A program made the position numbers and the translations under genes. A stretch of DNA of 64,000 nucleotides, taken from the NCBI GenBank assembly GCA_965662645.1, contig CBFIII010000004.1, positions 62,001 to 126,000 of the forward strand. Reading direction: 5' to 3'. The notes under the pieces were generated by a model. It was not told the origin of the DNA. It worked only from the letters and a program-made list of their open reading frames with translations, and searched no databases. The stretch is from UBA5342 sp965662645. Its GTDB lineage: Bacteria > Bacteroidota > Bacteroidia > Bacteroidales > UBA5342. This document shows positions 34,424-44,089 of the stretch, piece by piece. Every line of letters starts with the position of its first letter. Positions within the stretch are counted from its first letter, which is position 1.

Positions 34424-36160
34424 CTATAGTAAGCCCAGATTTTTATAATAGTCAATGCCATCATTTAGATTGACTTCAAATTTTGCAATAGCTCGTTCTG
34501 CTTTTTTATCGCCTGCTATTAAGGCTTCTTTATCTTTTTTTAGTATATCTTGATACATTTCTAACTCTTTGATAAACATATTGGGACGTGGGGTGTCATT
34601 AAGTAATGAGATTTCGCCATAGATATGTTTACACATTTCTTCTAGATTTGTTTCTTTGGAATAATAAGCTAGGTTAGGTCCTGGACATACACTGGTAGGT
34701 CCCGAAAATAAGGGTTTTACATTCAAAGATTTGAGTGTAGATACTCCCAAGCCTACACAAAGGCATTCTTTAGTTAGAACTTTATCTATTTCTTTTTTAT
34801 AGTCTTCTTCTGAAAGATTCAAAGCTTTAAGTTCTTTGATTTTCATTTTTTGATATTGCTGTGAAGCAGAACAGATAGGTTTTTCGGTAAACTCTGTGTT
34901 GAATTTTAAGAAATTTTTAACACAAGGATAGCCTGGTTTTCCATCTTCTAAATTCTTTCTCTTTTGGGCTTCGTATTCAGGACGTCTCACACTATTAAAA
35001 GGTACGCCTAAGGGAGATGCTTGACTGAAATAAAGATCGTTTTCTTTAGCTTCTTTTAATAGGTCTAAGGTTTCACGATCGATACTAACTACATCAGGTG
35101 CTAGTAGGAAAGGAGTTCCCCAACCTACAGAATCCATGTTATAGTTATCCATCAAGAATTGGTGTTCTTCATGAGTGCCTACACCACCTTGTGCGGTGAT
35201 AATAATATTAGGTTCTTGTTTTGGTGCTCTGAGCTCTTTTTTTTCTAAGGCTGCAGTATATGCTGCTTTGCATGTTTCGAGAAGGGAGTCTCTTTTTTCT
35301 TTAAATTCTTGTAATACCGGGCCTAATAAGACGCCATGAGAAGGGAATGCGTGACCACCACAGTTAACACCTGATTCTATACGGTATTCTGAAACCCAAA
35401 TGCCTTTATTGGCAAATATTTTTCCTTGGATAAGGGCTGAACGAAAATCACTCACTTTAAGGATGACTTTCTTCTTGAGTTCGCCATTAGCGCTAGGAAA
35501 GAAATCTTTGAATTTTTCTAAATAAGTGAATAATTTAGGATTCATTCCTGCCGAAAAGACAATTGAGGAGTTGAGTTTGCTCTCAGCAAAACCACGTAGA
35601 GCCGAATGGGCATCGTTATGTTCGCTAGGTAAAGCTTCTCCATTTTCATAATTCACCTTGTCGAGCTTAGTCATGATATTTACATCAATGTCTCCAATAG
35701 GTAAATGCTCATGAGCCCAAGCTACGAAATCATCTTTTAACTGTTTGCTTTTTTGAGCTAAAGTGTATTTATGACGTATAGGAGAATTCTGAGGGAGTAA
35801 TGAGATGTATTTTTCAAATTCACCGCCGACTTCGGATATCGATTGTTTAAGATTATTTACTTTTTCTTTTACGATATCATCTACCATATTTAGGTAAGAC
35901 GTGATGCGTTTAGCTCTGAAATCTTCCATTTTAGTAGTGATAGCTGAAAATGGAAGATTGAAATCTTTACAATATTTTTCACGAACTTGTTCCATCAATA
36001 TATCATCTACTATGGAGATGACTGATGAAATACCATAGGAAGCTACTTTGATAGGAGTATCTATAGTATAACCAAGCCCCATTACAGGTATGTGAAAAGA
36101 ATGTGCTTTGTTAAATTGCATTGTTAATTTTTTTAAAAATGGGTAAAAATGAGCTGACAT
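34424..36160 (-). CDS. Conserved protein, possibly an FMN-dependent TIM-barrel enzyme
   Basis: I cannot name the family with confidence. The 578-residue protein starts with FHIPVMGLGYTIDTPIKVAS and GISSVISIVDD, like the first strands of nitronate monooxygenase or IMP-dehydrogenase-type FMN barrels. Mid-protein it has NIIITAQGGVGTHEEHQFL and VGWGTPFLLAPDVVSID, which read like the phosphate/FMN-binding end of such barrels. A Cys-containing stretch (KECLCVGLGVS, SVCPGPNLAYYS) follows. No signal peptide. The ATG at 36160 lies about 22 bases after a predicted start; ATG 36121 (MQFNKAHSFHIP), with an A-rich upstream, is equally possible. The substrate is unknown. Confidence 0.5.
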   Translation of the reverse strand: MSAHFYPFLKKLTMQFNKAHSFHIPVMGLGYTIDTPIKVASYGISSVISIVDDILMEQVREKYCKDFNLPFSAITTKMEDFRAKRITSYLNMVDDIVKEKVNNLKQSISEVGGEFEKYISLLPQNSPIRHKYTLAQKSKQLKDDFVAWAHEHLPIGDIDVNIMTKLDKVNYENGEALPSEHNDAHSALRGFAESKLNSSIVFSAGMNPKLFTYLEKFKDFFPSANGELKKKVILKVSDFRSALIQGKIFANKGIWVSEYRIESGVNCGGHAFPSHGVLLGPVLQEFKEKRDSLLETCKAAYTAALEKKELRAPKQEPNIIITAQGGVGTHEEHQFLMDNYNMDSVGWGTPFLLAPDVVSIDRETLDLLKEAKENDLYFSQASPLGVPFNSVRRPEYEAQKRKNLEDGKPGYPCVKNFLKFNTEFTEKPICSASQQYQKMKIKELKALNLSEEDYKKEIDKVLTKECLCVGLGVSTLKSLNVKPLFSGPTSVCPGPNLAYYSKETNLEEMCKHIYGEISLLNDTPRPNMFIKELEMYQDILKKDKEALIAGDKKAERAIAKFEVNLNDGIDYYKNLGLL

Positions 36161-36189
36161 AGTGTGCAGTTCTAACTTATTTTATGATG

Positions 36190-36220
36190 CAAAGATAATG
36201 TTTTTTGGGTGGTTTGCCAA
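36190..36220 (-). promoter_or_regulatory. Possible promoter for the 34424-36160 gene
   Basis: On the minus strand TATCTTTG (36197 to 36190) fits the -7 box; at the -33 position there is only TTGG (36220 to 36217). The remaining gap up to 36717 holds nothing I recognise. Confidence 0.35.
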
Positions 36221-36717
36221 CAGAATGTTATAAATAGGACAGGTTTGTAAACAGAGATAACATTATGATATGCAAAATTTTAATAATTGAGTGAACAGAT
36301 ATTTGTATATCTGTAATCTATAAACAAAGTGTTGTGGAATGAAAGTACGAAAGGTGTTTCTTCTTTATAAGTAATTGGAAGTTTTTGTGTTGTATAGTTC
36401 CTGAAGTTTATTCTTGACTGTGTTTTTCTTTCTGTTACTTTGTTCGGTTTTAAAAATCAGTAGTTTAATGAATCTGTTTGCTGTGTCTTTTTATACTGTG
36501 ATTTTTCTTAGTGCGATGCTTCAAACATTTTCGAATGAAATGAGATATTAAACAGAAATTTATATTTGTCGTGAAATACGACCAACTTATGAGTAGGTAA
36601 CATTAATTCACATTATTTAAGTTGTCATTTATGCATCAGCAATGATTGATGTTTTTTTTAAGTTTTATCTGGATAATAATTAGTTATAACTGAGCGTGTC
36701 TTTTGCTAAGATCTATT

Positions 36718-36993
36718 TTATAAAGACATTACACCTTCAATTTCTTCTAATTGTTGTGTAAGTGCTATAATGTCATTAGACGATTTCATATCTGCAACAC
36801 AGGTAATTGAAACAAACTTAAGATTCTTAGTGTGCTTGTATTTGAGTTGACTGCCGTGAGGCATCATCTCTTTAGCTAGTTCTACTTTACCATTGTTATT
36901 AGGGACAATAAATTTAAACATATAACGTAAAGGCCATTTTTTATTATCGTCTAAAAGTTCTTTCAGTTTTAAGTATTTCTCTTTTGTTTTCAT
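36718..36993 (-). CDS. DUF493 (YbeD-like) family protein
   Basis: The 91-residue protein matches the DUF493 fold: KWPLRYMFKFIVPNNNGKVE, a central KHTKNLKFVSITCVADM strand and a C-terminal helix EIIALTQQLEEIEGVM-type. The family has an ACT-like ferredoxin fold; its function is not firmly known (YbeD lies near lipoate genes in E. coli). It is flanked by a long gap upstream and plsC downstream on the same strand, 119 bases apart. Confidence 0.8.
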   Translation of the reverse strand: MKTKEKYLKLKELLDDNKKWPLRYMFKFIVPNNNGKVELAKEMMPHGSQLKYKHTKNLKFVSITCVADMKSSNDIIALTQQLEEIEGVMSL

Positions 36994-37111
36994 TGATTTT
37001 TCATCTAAAAGTTTGAACCTGATCTTATCATATTGTGTGACGTATTCTTATGTCATTTATAGATTTGATAATATTATAGATTCTGATGTGTAATAGTTAG
37101 AGGATAACGTT

Positions 37112-37858
37112 TTATTTTGCCTTTTGTTCTACTATCTTGGTGATTTGGTTTTGTATATCTTGCGTCAAGAGTGCAATACCAATGTTTTTTGGTTCAATAG
37201 TGGGGAGAATGTGATATTCTATTTTTTGTCCTATTTTGAGCCAGATTTTGCTATTTTCTATAAGATCTGAATGACCTTTGATGGCAAAGGGAATAACTAA
37301 AGCCGATGGAGAAGTGCGCAGTAATGTGTTGATTCCCGCAGTTTGAAATTTATGTACTTTGCCTGATTTACTTCTTGTTCCTTCAGGATAAATACAGGCA
37401 GCCGTTTTTGTTTTTTCTATATAGAGTCCTAATTTTAAAATGGCACGTACCGCTTGTGCACCATTATTGCGATCTACAAGTGCCGAATGTCCATGCCTTA
37501 AATTATAGGATACGGTCGGAATTCCTTTCCCTAATGATTCTTTTGATACGTATTTTACATTATTTTTCCTAAATAGGTGTCCAATAATAGAAATGTCATA
37601 AAAACTCTGATGGTTTGCAACAATGACGAGAGGACGTGATGTGTCGGGTTTGTTTTCTCTTCCAATAATCTTAATACGAGCTCCAATGATCCATAGGCTA
37701 TAGGTCATGAAGAAATTAAGACTTCGTATTACAACTAAACGACCTTTTTCTCCAAATATCTTATGTGCTATAATTTGTGCAGGATGATGCAACGCAACGA
37801 CAAGTCCGTAATAGAGATGAAAAATAGGGGAGAGCAGGTAAGTTAAGAATTGGAACAT
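37112..37858 (-). CDS. plsC: 1-acyl-sn-glycerol-3-phosphate acyltransferase
   Basis: PlsC adds the second acyl chain to lysophosphatidate at the inner membrane. The 248-residue protein has a hydrophobic N-terminus (FFMTYSLWIIGARIKI), the HX4D catalytic motif in VANHQSFYDISII and the glycerol-phosphate-binding YPEGTRSKSGKV, with VIPFAIKGHS further on. Length and motif spacing are normal. The start at 37858 (MFQFLTYLLSPIFHLYYGL) gives a membrane-associating N-terminal helix. Confidence 0.92.
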   Translation of the reverse strand: MFQFLTYLLSPIFHLYYGLVVALHHPAQIIAHKIFGEKGRLVVIRSLNFFMTYSLWIIGARIKIIGRENKPDTSRPLVIVANHQSFYDISIIGHLFRKNNVKYVSKESLGKGIPTVSYNLRHGHSALVDRNNGAQAVRAILKLGLYIEKTKTAACIYPEGTRSKSGKVHKFQTAGINTLLRTSPSALVIPFAIKGHSDLIENSKIWLKIGQKIEYHILPTIEPKNIGIALLTQDIQNQITKIVEQKAK

Positions 37859-37946
37859 GTTTTTATGATATGTGAAATTGGATGACTTTATCTTTTTGGG
37901 GTAAAGTCATCCAATTATAAATTAGTTAAACGCAGTTGAATTTGTA

Positions 37947-38046
37947 AATCCCACATGGTGGGTTTTATTTCCTGCAGTCTGTTGCAAATAAAACGTTTTC
38001 TAACTTGCTATTCTGTCCCCTTGTAGTGGGGAAGTTTTATTCTTTC
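37947..38046 (+). repeat. Dispersed intergenic hairpin repeat, copy 1
   Basis: This copy contains AATCCCACATGGTGGGTT, then CTGCAGTCTGTTGCAAAT and a final hairpin TCCCCTTGTAGTGGGGA (38016-38032). It is the earliest copy of the family described under findings. Confidence 0.75.
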
Positions 38047-38140
38047 ATAATGCATTAGCAAAAGAGTGAATAAGGCAAGTGTGTTAGTTTCTGTGTTATT
38101 TACGCTTTTTTTATTTACACATTTAAAACAGATGAAGAAC

Positions 38141-39415
38141 TTATTTGAATAAGGCTTCAACTTGAGATATAACATCTTCTTTATTAGGGTTGATAGGGAA
38201 GGTGATTGTTGGTTCTAAAGTGTAAATCTTATGATCTTTCTTAAAACGTTTACCTCCACCACCAGTGATGTTAAGCATGATGATTTTATCTTTATCAATG
38301 GTGTTGTTCTTAGCTGCACTAATCAAGGTAGCTACAGCTACAGCTGCTGCTTTTTCAAGATCAATACCTTCTAGCTCTTCGAACATCTTTTCTGCTTCTA
38401 TCGTTTCTTCGTTTGTAGCTATTAGTACATCGCCTCCTGCATCTTTCATGGCATCATAGAGTCCTCCAACTAAAGAATAAGGTGGACGACGGTTCGATAA
38501 TACTTTGGCATCGATAGTCTCTACATCTCTACGGGCTTCATCGTCATCGTAAGGAAGTAGTGCGCGTGATTTAGCATTCCAAGCTTTATGGATAGGTAAA
38601 AATGGAATATTTTGTGAAACCATGAGTTTTGCTTTCTTATGACCGAAACGACCATCTGCTATCAAACGTATGTTGGCTTCCCATGCTGAAATGGCTCCTG
38701 TGCCACTACCTACAGCTTGAAAATAATAGTCAGGGATTTCTCCAATGAATTCAGTGGCTGAAAGCATAGTGGTGCCCATACCATCACGTCGTGCTATGTT
38801 TTTGGCGCCGCCTTCAGGTAAAAATAATGGAGACTCACTCACTAAATTAGACAAGTGAATAGCATCAAAATAATCGCCTCCTTTTTCAGAAGCTATTAAT
38901 TTTACGCAAGGATCTATTGGAGCATCAAACCACAAAGCATCAAGATTGTCAGCGGGGATGGTTAATAGTAATGGGATTTTATTTTCGGAACATACACGAG
39001 CAAATGCACGTGCTGTATTACCCGCTGAAGCTACCACTAAGATGCGTTTTTCATCTTTAGCTAAACGACCACATACAGAATAGGCTTCACATTCTTTAAA
39101 AGAACCCGTCTTCATTTTTGCTCCTTTTTCTGGCCAATAACCATTAAAGGTAATGTATAGATTTTTCAAGTCTAGGGCTTTCGCCAAACCTTCACTTTTG
39201 TAAGTAACAGGTGCTCCCGATCCTTTTAGTGTGTGGTTGATGGGTAACCAACCAGCAAAGCGGTATAGTCCTTCTAGATCTTTGATGTCAAGTTCTTTGT
39301 CTTCGTAGATAGCACGTACTAAGGCTGGTCGTTCAGCATTAGGAGCGTCTAACATCCATCCGCTGTCGTCAAATACTTTTCCTGTATCAACGGATTGTAA
39401 TTTATAATTGGTCAT
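38141..39415 (-). CDS. Cysteate synthase-like PLP-dependent enzyme
   Basis: The protein belongs to the threonine-synthase-like PLP family: MKTGSFKECEAYSVCG contains the PLP lysine, ASAGNTARAFA is the phosphate/asparagine loop, and GSGTGAISAWEA is a phosphate-binding Gly-rich turn. ITFNGYWPEKGA just before the PLP lysine is, as I recall, characteristic of cysteate synthases, which replace the phosphate of O-phosphoserine by sulfite. In Methanosarcina this feeds coenzyme M; in Bacteroidetes it would feed sulfonolipids (capnine type). The N-terminus (GLYRFAGWLP) also fits. About 424 residues from the ATG at 39415, preferred for its A-rich upstream over 39448. Threonine synthase is the alternative. 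Confidence 0.68.
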   Translation of the reverse strand: MTNYKLQSVDTGKVFDDSGWMLDAPNAERPALVRAIYEDKELDIKDLEGLYRFAGWLPINHTLKGSGAPVTYKSEGLAKALDLKNLYITFNGYWPEKGAKMKTGSFKECEAYSVCGRLAKDEKRILVVASAGNTARAFARVCSENKIPLLLTIPADNLDALWFDAPIDPCVKLIASEKGGDYFDAIHLSNLVSESPLFLPEGGAKNIARRDGMGTTMLSATEFIGEIPDYYFQAVGSGTGAISAWEANIRLIADGRFGHKKAKLMVSQNIPFLPIHKAWNAKSRALLPYDDDEARRDVETIDAKVLSNRRPPYSLVGGLYDAMKDAGGDVLIATNEETIEAEKMFEELEGIDLEKAAAVAVATLISAAKNNTIDKDKIIMLNITGGGGKRFKKDHKIYTLEPTITFPINPNKEDVISQVEALFK

Positions 39416-39511
39416 ATTCTTTTTAATTGATTTACGGAGTGTTGGCATTTAGATTTTGGCATTTAGCGTAAGCTTATGATGAACTATATGTATGTCATCA
39501 GCTTGTAATTC

Positions 39512-39802
39512 TTAAATGGAATAATCAACGCAAGTGCGACCATTAGCTATGGCACGGATGCGTTTCGCTATTTCTAAATGTTTGGGATGTTGAGCATAAA
39601 CATCCAAGTCAGCTAGGTTTTTAACATCAGCTGTTAATACTAAGTCTTGTTTTTCAGCAGGGTTGTTGTTGATACCTACTTCCATTTTTATAAGTTCTGG
39701 AATAAGGTTGACAAGATTTTCTAAATCAGCTTTAATGCTCATTATTTCAGCTTCATTAGTCTTATTTTCGTCAAATTGAAAAATAACAATATGTCGTATC
39801 AT
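39512..39802 (-). CDS. Dabb (stress-responsive A/B barrel) family protein
   Basis: The product, about 96 residues from ATG 39802, begins MIRHIVIFQFDE, the hallmark of Dabb dimeric alpha-beta barrels, with VEVGxN-type KMEVGINNNP and a final helix HLEIAKRIRAIANGR. Such proteins are small ligand-binding or enzymatic dimers; the substrate cannot be told from sequence. It lies 96 bases upstream of the cysteate-synthase-like gene on the same strand and may be co-transcribed. Confidence 0.85.
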   Translation of the reverse strand: MIRHIVIFQFDENKTNEAEIMSIKADLENLVNLIPELIKMEVGINNNPAEKQDLVLTADVKNLADLDVYAQHPKHLEIAKRIRAIANGRTCVDYSI

Positions 39803-40016
39803 CTTTATAATAAAATTCAAATATATAGTAATAAGTAGGCTTTATTGTCACCTGTCTGTTGGTAGGTTGAAATTTCCAATAAAGTCTATAATTGATTAAA
39901 AATTCACTTTAAATTTACATTTAGAAAATGTTAACCTCTGTAATGTGAATTTTAACACGGCAATTTATACTTGTCGGAAGATTAATTTATACACACTACT
40001 AATATGTGTAATAAAC

Positions 40017-40766
40017 CTATCTTTTGCGACGTAGCTCAAAATCATTACCTAAATAAACTTTGCGCACCATTTCATCAGCAGCTAGTTCTTCAGCCGTTCC
40101 TTGTTTCATCAGTTCACCTTCGAAAAGTAAATAGGCACGGTCGGTAATGGATAAGGTCTCTTGCACATTATGGTCGGTAATTAGGACGCCAATGTTTTTA
40201 TCAACTAAATGCATAACAATGGATTGGATGTCGGCCACAGCTATGGGGTCAACACCTGCAAAAGGTTCATCTAACAGAAAGAAGCTGGGATTAATGGCTA
40301 ATGCTCGGGCTATCTCAGTACGGCGTCGTTCACCACCCGAAAGTTCATCACCTCGGTTTTTGCGGATATAACCTAATCCAAATTCGTCGAGTAATTCTTC
40401 TAAGCGAAATTGTTGTTCTTTATGACTTAACTTAGTCATTTCTAACACCGAGAGTACATTATTTTCAACAGACATTTTGCGGAATACTGACGCTTCTTGT
40501 GCTAAATAACCCAAGCCTAATTGCGCGCGTTTATAAACAGGAAGTCGTGTGATATCTTGGTCGTTGAGAAAAACGTGTCCTGCATTTGGCTTTATTAAAC
40601 CTACACACATATAAAAGGTCGTTGTCTTTCCTGCACCGTTAGGTCCTAGAAGTCCAACTATTTCACCTTGTTTCACGTGAACGGATACATCGTTAACTAC
40701 AGCTCTATTACGGTATTTCTTTACTAAATTTTTGGTGCTTAACACCATCTGTCCATCAGTTGCCAT
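40017..40766 (-). CDS. lptB: LPS export ABC transporter ATP-binding protein
   Basis: LptB powers the LptFGC complex that extracts LPS from the inner membrane. The 249-residue protein has Walker A GPNGAGKTT, Q-loop region LAQEASVF, signature LSGGERRRTEIARALA, Walker B FFLLDEPFAGVDP and switch His in ITDHNVQETLSI, all in the LptB form (GYLAQEASVFRKMSVENN). No other lpt gene is adjacent. The start at 40766 is likely, though a second Met six codons later is possible. Confidence 0.94.
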   Translation of the reverse strand: MATDGQMVLSTKNLVKKYRNRAVVNDVSVHVKQGEIVGLLGPNGAGKTTTFYMCVGLIKPNAGHVFLNDQDITRLPVYKRAQLGLGYLAQEASVFRKMSVENNVLSVLEMTKLSHKEQQFRLEELLDEFGLGYIRKNRGDELSGGERRRTEIARALAINPSFFLLDEPFAGVDPIAVADIQSIVMHLVDKNIGVLITDHNVQETLSITDRAYLLFEGELMKQGTAEELAADEMVRKVYLGNDFELRRKR

Positions 40767-40865
40767 TCGCTTCTTTTATTTGTTATGTTGAGCGCCTTTT
40801 TTTAAGAGATGCAAAGTAATTAAAAATATGTCAATCTACTATTGCTAATAGGTTAAAAAGGGGCT

Positions 40866-41831
40866 TTATTTTGAAAAATAGTTAATTTCTTTTTCTAAAT
40901 TTAATTCAGGATGCTGTTTTTGCAAATCTGATGCCTTCTTTAACATGTTGCTAAGGAATTTTTTGTGGGCTTCTGGATTAATGTTGAAAGGGCGGTGTTG
41001 TGAAGCTTGTACAAGCTTTAGAACTTGCTTATTAATGTTTTGTGTTGCGGGTGTAAATAGTTGCTTGCTTAGTTTGTCCCATAGGTATTCAATAGCAAGA
41101 GGGCTTGGATGTGTCATGTCTTCCGCAAAATAACGGTAATCGCGGAGTTCATCATTTATGATCTCGTAGGCTGGGAGGTAATAGGCGTTGTCGGTGTGTC
41201 TGGTAATTTCCTCTGTGGCAAGATGTAATGTTGCTTTACTTAGTGAGTTTTCATTGAGCCCATCTTTGATGTAGCGTACAGGGCTCACGGTGAAAATGAT
41301 GGTTAAGGCGGGGTTAATGGTTTTGAGTTGGGAGATAATTGGTCTTGTTTTTTTCACTATTTCTTCTACCGTTAAACGTCTTCGTTTGAACTGTGAAGCG
41401 GGTATTTTATGACAGTTAGAAACCACTTTATCATGGTATTCAAATATTTGAGCTGTGCCCAAGGTGATAAAAAGATAATCGCTTTCTTTTAAATGTTGAT
41501 GTCCCTCAATAAGGGTGTCGTTAATTTCTTGTAATAAGGTTTCTTTATTTTTATTGGAGAAACGACCATGGTGAGAAAAACTGTGCCATAGACCATCGTG
41601 GTATATTAATTGATCTTCATCATAATCTTGACGAGTAAGGTTATCAATACAGTTAAATACGGATAAGGGATTATAAAGGACTCCAAAAGGATTGATTAAA
41701 GTGTCGAATTTATTGTCTCTGAATTTTTGTCCCATATTATCAGCAAAACATGAACCAATACAGGTTATTTTGTGTTGGTGATTGATTTCAAAAGGATAAG
41801 TGGGCAGTTGTACCGTTGTTTGTAATTGCAT
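40866..41831 (-). CDS. GSCFA domain protein
   Basis: The 321-residue protein has the GSCFA family motif in ITCIGSCFADNMGQKF near residue 28. The motif continues as FDTLINPFGVLYNPLS, LFITLGTAQIFEY and FTVSPVRYIKDG, with the later MTHPSPLAIEYLWDKL. The family resembles SGNH hydrolases (Ser in GSCFA, His in the THPS segment), so carbohydrate or lipid ester hydrolysis is likely; the substrate is unknown. It is divergent from the Rel gene, separated by 113 bases. Confidence 0.88.
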   Translation of the reverse strand: MQLQTTVQLPTYPFEINHQHKITCIGSCFADNMGQKFRDNKFDTLINPFGVLYNPLSVFNCIDNLTRQDYDEDQLIYHDGLWHSFSHHGRFSNKNKETLLQEINDTLIEGHQHLKESDYLFITLGTAQIFEYHDKVVSNCHKIPASQFKRRRLTVEEIVKKTRPIISQLKTINPALTIIFTVSPVRYIKDGLNENSLSKATLHLATEEITRHTDNAYYLPAYEIINDELRDYRYFAEDMTHPSPLAIEYLWDKLSKQLFTPATQNINKQVLKLVQASQHRPFNINPEAHKKFLSNMLKKASDLQKQHPELNLEKEINYFSK

Positions 41832-41916
41832 TTTGTATAAACCTTACATTGTGATGACAAATTTACAAATTTTAAAAACAGGAAGAACTTTGTATCAATG
41901 ATAAATGTGTTTTTTT

Positions 41917-41924
41917 TATCTTTG
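41917..41924 (+). promoter_or_regulatory. Possible -7 box for the Rel gene
   Basis: TATCTTTG fits TAnnTTTG and lies 20 bases before the ATG at 41945. A TTTG at 41889-41892 is 24 bases upstream of it, longer than usual. Confidence 0.35.
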
Positions 41925-41944
41925 CGACAAGTAGCATAAAATAT

Positions 41945-44089
41945 ATGAACGAGACAATAAAAAAAATCAGTTCTGCTTTTCTGGATATGATAAAACCAGA
42001 AGTAGTTGAAACCGAATATCAAAAGGTGGAAAAAGTGTGCCATTTGATTTCTAATAACGATGATCTTAAGATAGAAAAGGTTGAGAAAGCTTTTGAAGTA
42101 GCTGCCGTCATTCATTCTGAGATGCAACTCGGAAGTGCATCCATAATTTGTGCTTTGTTGTACGAAACGAAGATGACTGATTCTTATCATCTTTCTTCTA
42201 GTAATCGCTTGATAATACAAGGGCTAGACAAAGTTAAGGCTCTTTATAGCCGTAAGGTTGCTATTGATACCGAGAATTTTAGCAAATTACTTTTGACTAT
42301 GGCTCAGGATATTCGCGTGGTGCTTATTATGGTAGCCGAGCGTTTGTGGGTGATGCGCCATCTTAAGTCCTATTCTCCTGATGAACAGGTGAAAATAGCT
42401 AGTGAGACTTCTTATCTTTATATCCCCTTGGTGCATCGTATGGGTTTGTATGCTATAAAATCAGAGCTTGAAGATCTTTCTCTTAAATTTACGAATCGTA
42501 AAGTATATGACGATATAGCGCATAAGTTGAGTGAGACCAAGAGAAGTCGAGAAGCTTATATTAAAAATTTCATAGCTCCAGTGAAACAAAAATTGGACGA
42601 AGAAGGGTTTAAATTCGAAATTAAAGGGCGTACAAAAACGATCTCTTCTATCTTGAATAAGATGCAAAAACAAGATACCGCGTTTGATGATATTTATGAT
42701 TTATTTGCGATACGTATTATTTTAGATACTCAGGAGAAAAAGGAGAAGTCTGATTGTTGGCGTACCTATTCTTTGGTTACAGATATGTATCAACCTAATC
42801 CTAATCGTTTGCGTGATTGGTTATCAATACCTAAATCAAATGGTTATGAGTCCTTGCATACTACGGTGATGGGACCTGAAGGTAAATGGGTGGAGGTGCA
42901 GATACGTACTGAACGGATGAATGAAATAGCTGAGAAAGGTTTGGCTGCTCACTGGCGTTACAAAGGGGTGAAGAGCGAAAAGGGTCTTGATGATCTGATG
43001 ACTAACATCCGAGAAATCCTTGAGAATCCAGAGATGAATGCTGTCGATTTTATGGATGAGTTTCGTTTGGGTTTGTATGAAAAAGAAGTTTTTGTTTTTA
43101 CCCCCAAAGGGGATTTACGTAAGTTGCAAAAGGGATCTACCGTACTCGATTTTGCCTTTGATATACATAGTAATGTAGGGGCGCATTGTGTTGGAGCTTC
43201 TATTAATGGTAAAAATGTAAGTATTCGACATGTCTTACAAAATGGTGATCAGGTGCAAGTCTCTACCAGTACTACGCAATCACCAAAACAACATTGGTTG
43301 AAGATTGTAATGACTTCAAAAGCAAAGAATAAAATCAATCAAGCCCTACGCGAAGCTATGAATAAAGATGCTGAGCTAGGACGTGAGCTTTTGATTCGAC
43401 GTTTTAAAAACTGGAAATTACCTTTTGATGATGGTGAATTGCATAAGTTGGTGAAGTATTTTAAATACACAACTGATACTGAGTTTTATTATGATATACA
43501 ACGTGGGGTTTTGGAGACTTCTGCGGTGCGTGATCAGTATCATCGTCTGCAACATACAGAGGCCAGTGAAGAAGCTCAAATTGAGATTGATGCCAAACGT
43601 AAGGCTATCAATTTTGTGCATCAAGATGATGATAATGATGTCCTAACGATTGATGGTAAACTACAAGGTGTAGAGTATTCTTTGGGTAAATGTTGTAATC
43701 CTGTTGTTGGTGATGATATCTTTGGTTTCTTGACTTCTAGTGGTGGGCTCAAGATTCACCGTACTATTTGTCCTAATGCTAAAGATTTAATTACCCGTTA
43801 TGGTTATAGAGTGATTAAGGCACAATGGTCTGGCGATAACAGTAAGAGGAGTGAGGTATTGATTAATGTTACAGGTGATGATAATATTGGAATTGTGACG
43901 AATATATCACAAGTATTATCTCACGAAAAACGCCTTAAAGTACGTTCCATAAATATTGATTCTTCTGATGGCTTTTTTAATGGAGAGATTACAGTATTTG
44001 TCTTAGATGTTTCTATCTTGAAACAGGTTTCAAAAAAGATTAAAGAAATAAAAGGGGTGAAACGTTTAGATATTATTCAGCGTCGTTAA
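41945..44089 (+). CDS. RelA/SpoT-family (p)ppGpp synthetase with degenerate hydrolase domain
   Basis: The 714-residue protein has an HD domain (residues 40-180), synthetase (about 215-345), TGS (EVFVFTPKGDLRKLQKGSTV) and a C-terminal ACT domain (RSINIDSSDGFFNGEI). In the HD part the signature HD is replaced by YE (CALLYETKM), the ED that follows is gone, and ADRLHNMR has become AERLWVMRH, so (p)ppGpp hydrolysis is most likely lost. The synthetase keeps GRTKTISSILNKM, DLFAIRIIL, SNGYESLHTTV and VEVQIRTERM. This makes it a RelA-type alarmone synthetase; another SpoT-like hydrolase would be needed elsewhere. Its 3' end overlaps the convergent GNAT gene by 17 bases. Confidence 0.92.
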   Translation: MNETIKKISSAFLDMIKPEVVETEYQKVEKVCHLISNNDDLKIEKVEKAFEVAAVIHSEMQLGSASIICALLYETKMTDSYHLSSSNRLIIQGLDKVKALYSRKVAIDTENFSKLLLTMAQDIRVVLIMVAERLWVMRHLKSYSPDEQVKIASETSYLYIPLVHRMGLYAIKSELEDLSLKFTNRKVYDDIAHKLSETKRSREAYIKNFIAPVKQKLDEEGFKFEIKGRTKTISSILNKMQKQDTAFDDIYDLFAIRIILDTQEKKEKSDCWRTYSLVTDMYQPNPNRLRDWLSIPKSNGYESLHTTVMGPEGKWVEVQIRTERMNEIAEKGLAAHWRYKGVKSEKGLDDLMTNIREILENPEMNAVDFMDEFRLGLYEKEVFVFTPKGDLRKLQKGSTVLDFAFDIHSNVGAHCVGASINGKNVSIRHVLQNGDQVQVSTSTTQSPKQHWLKIVMTSKAKNKINQALREAMNKDAELGRELLIRRFKNWKLPFDDGELHKLVKYFKYTTDTEFYYDIQRGVLETSAVRDQYHRLQHTEASEEAQIEIDAKRKAINFVHQDDDNDVLTIDGKLQGVEYSLGKCCNPVVGDDIFGFLTSSGGLKIHRTICPNAKDLITRYGYRVIKAQWSGDNSKRSEVLINVTGDDNIGIVTNISQVLSHEKRLKVRSINIDSSDGFFNGEITVFVLDVSILKQVSKKIKEIKGVKRLDIIQRR

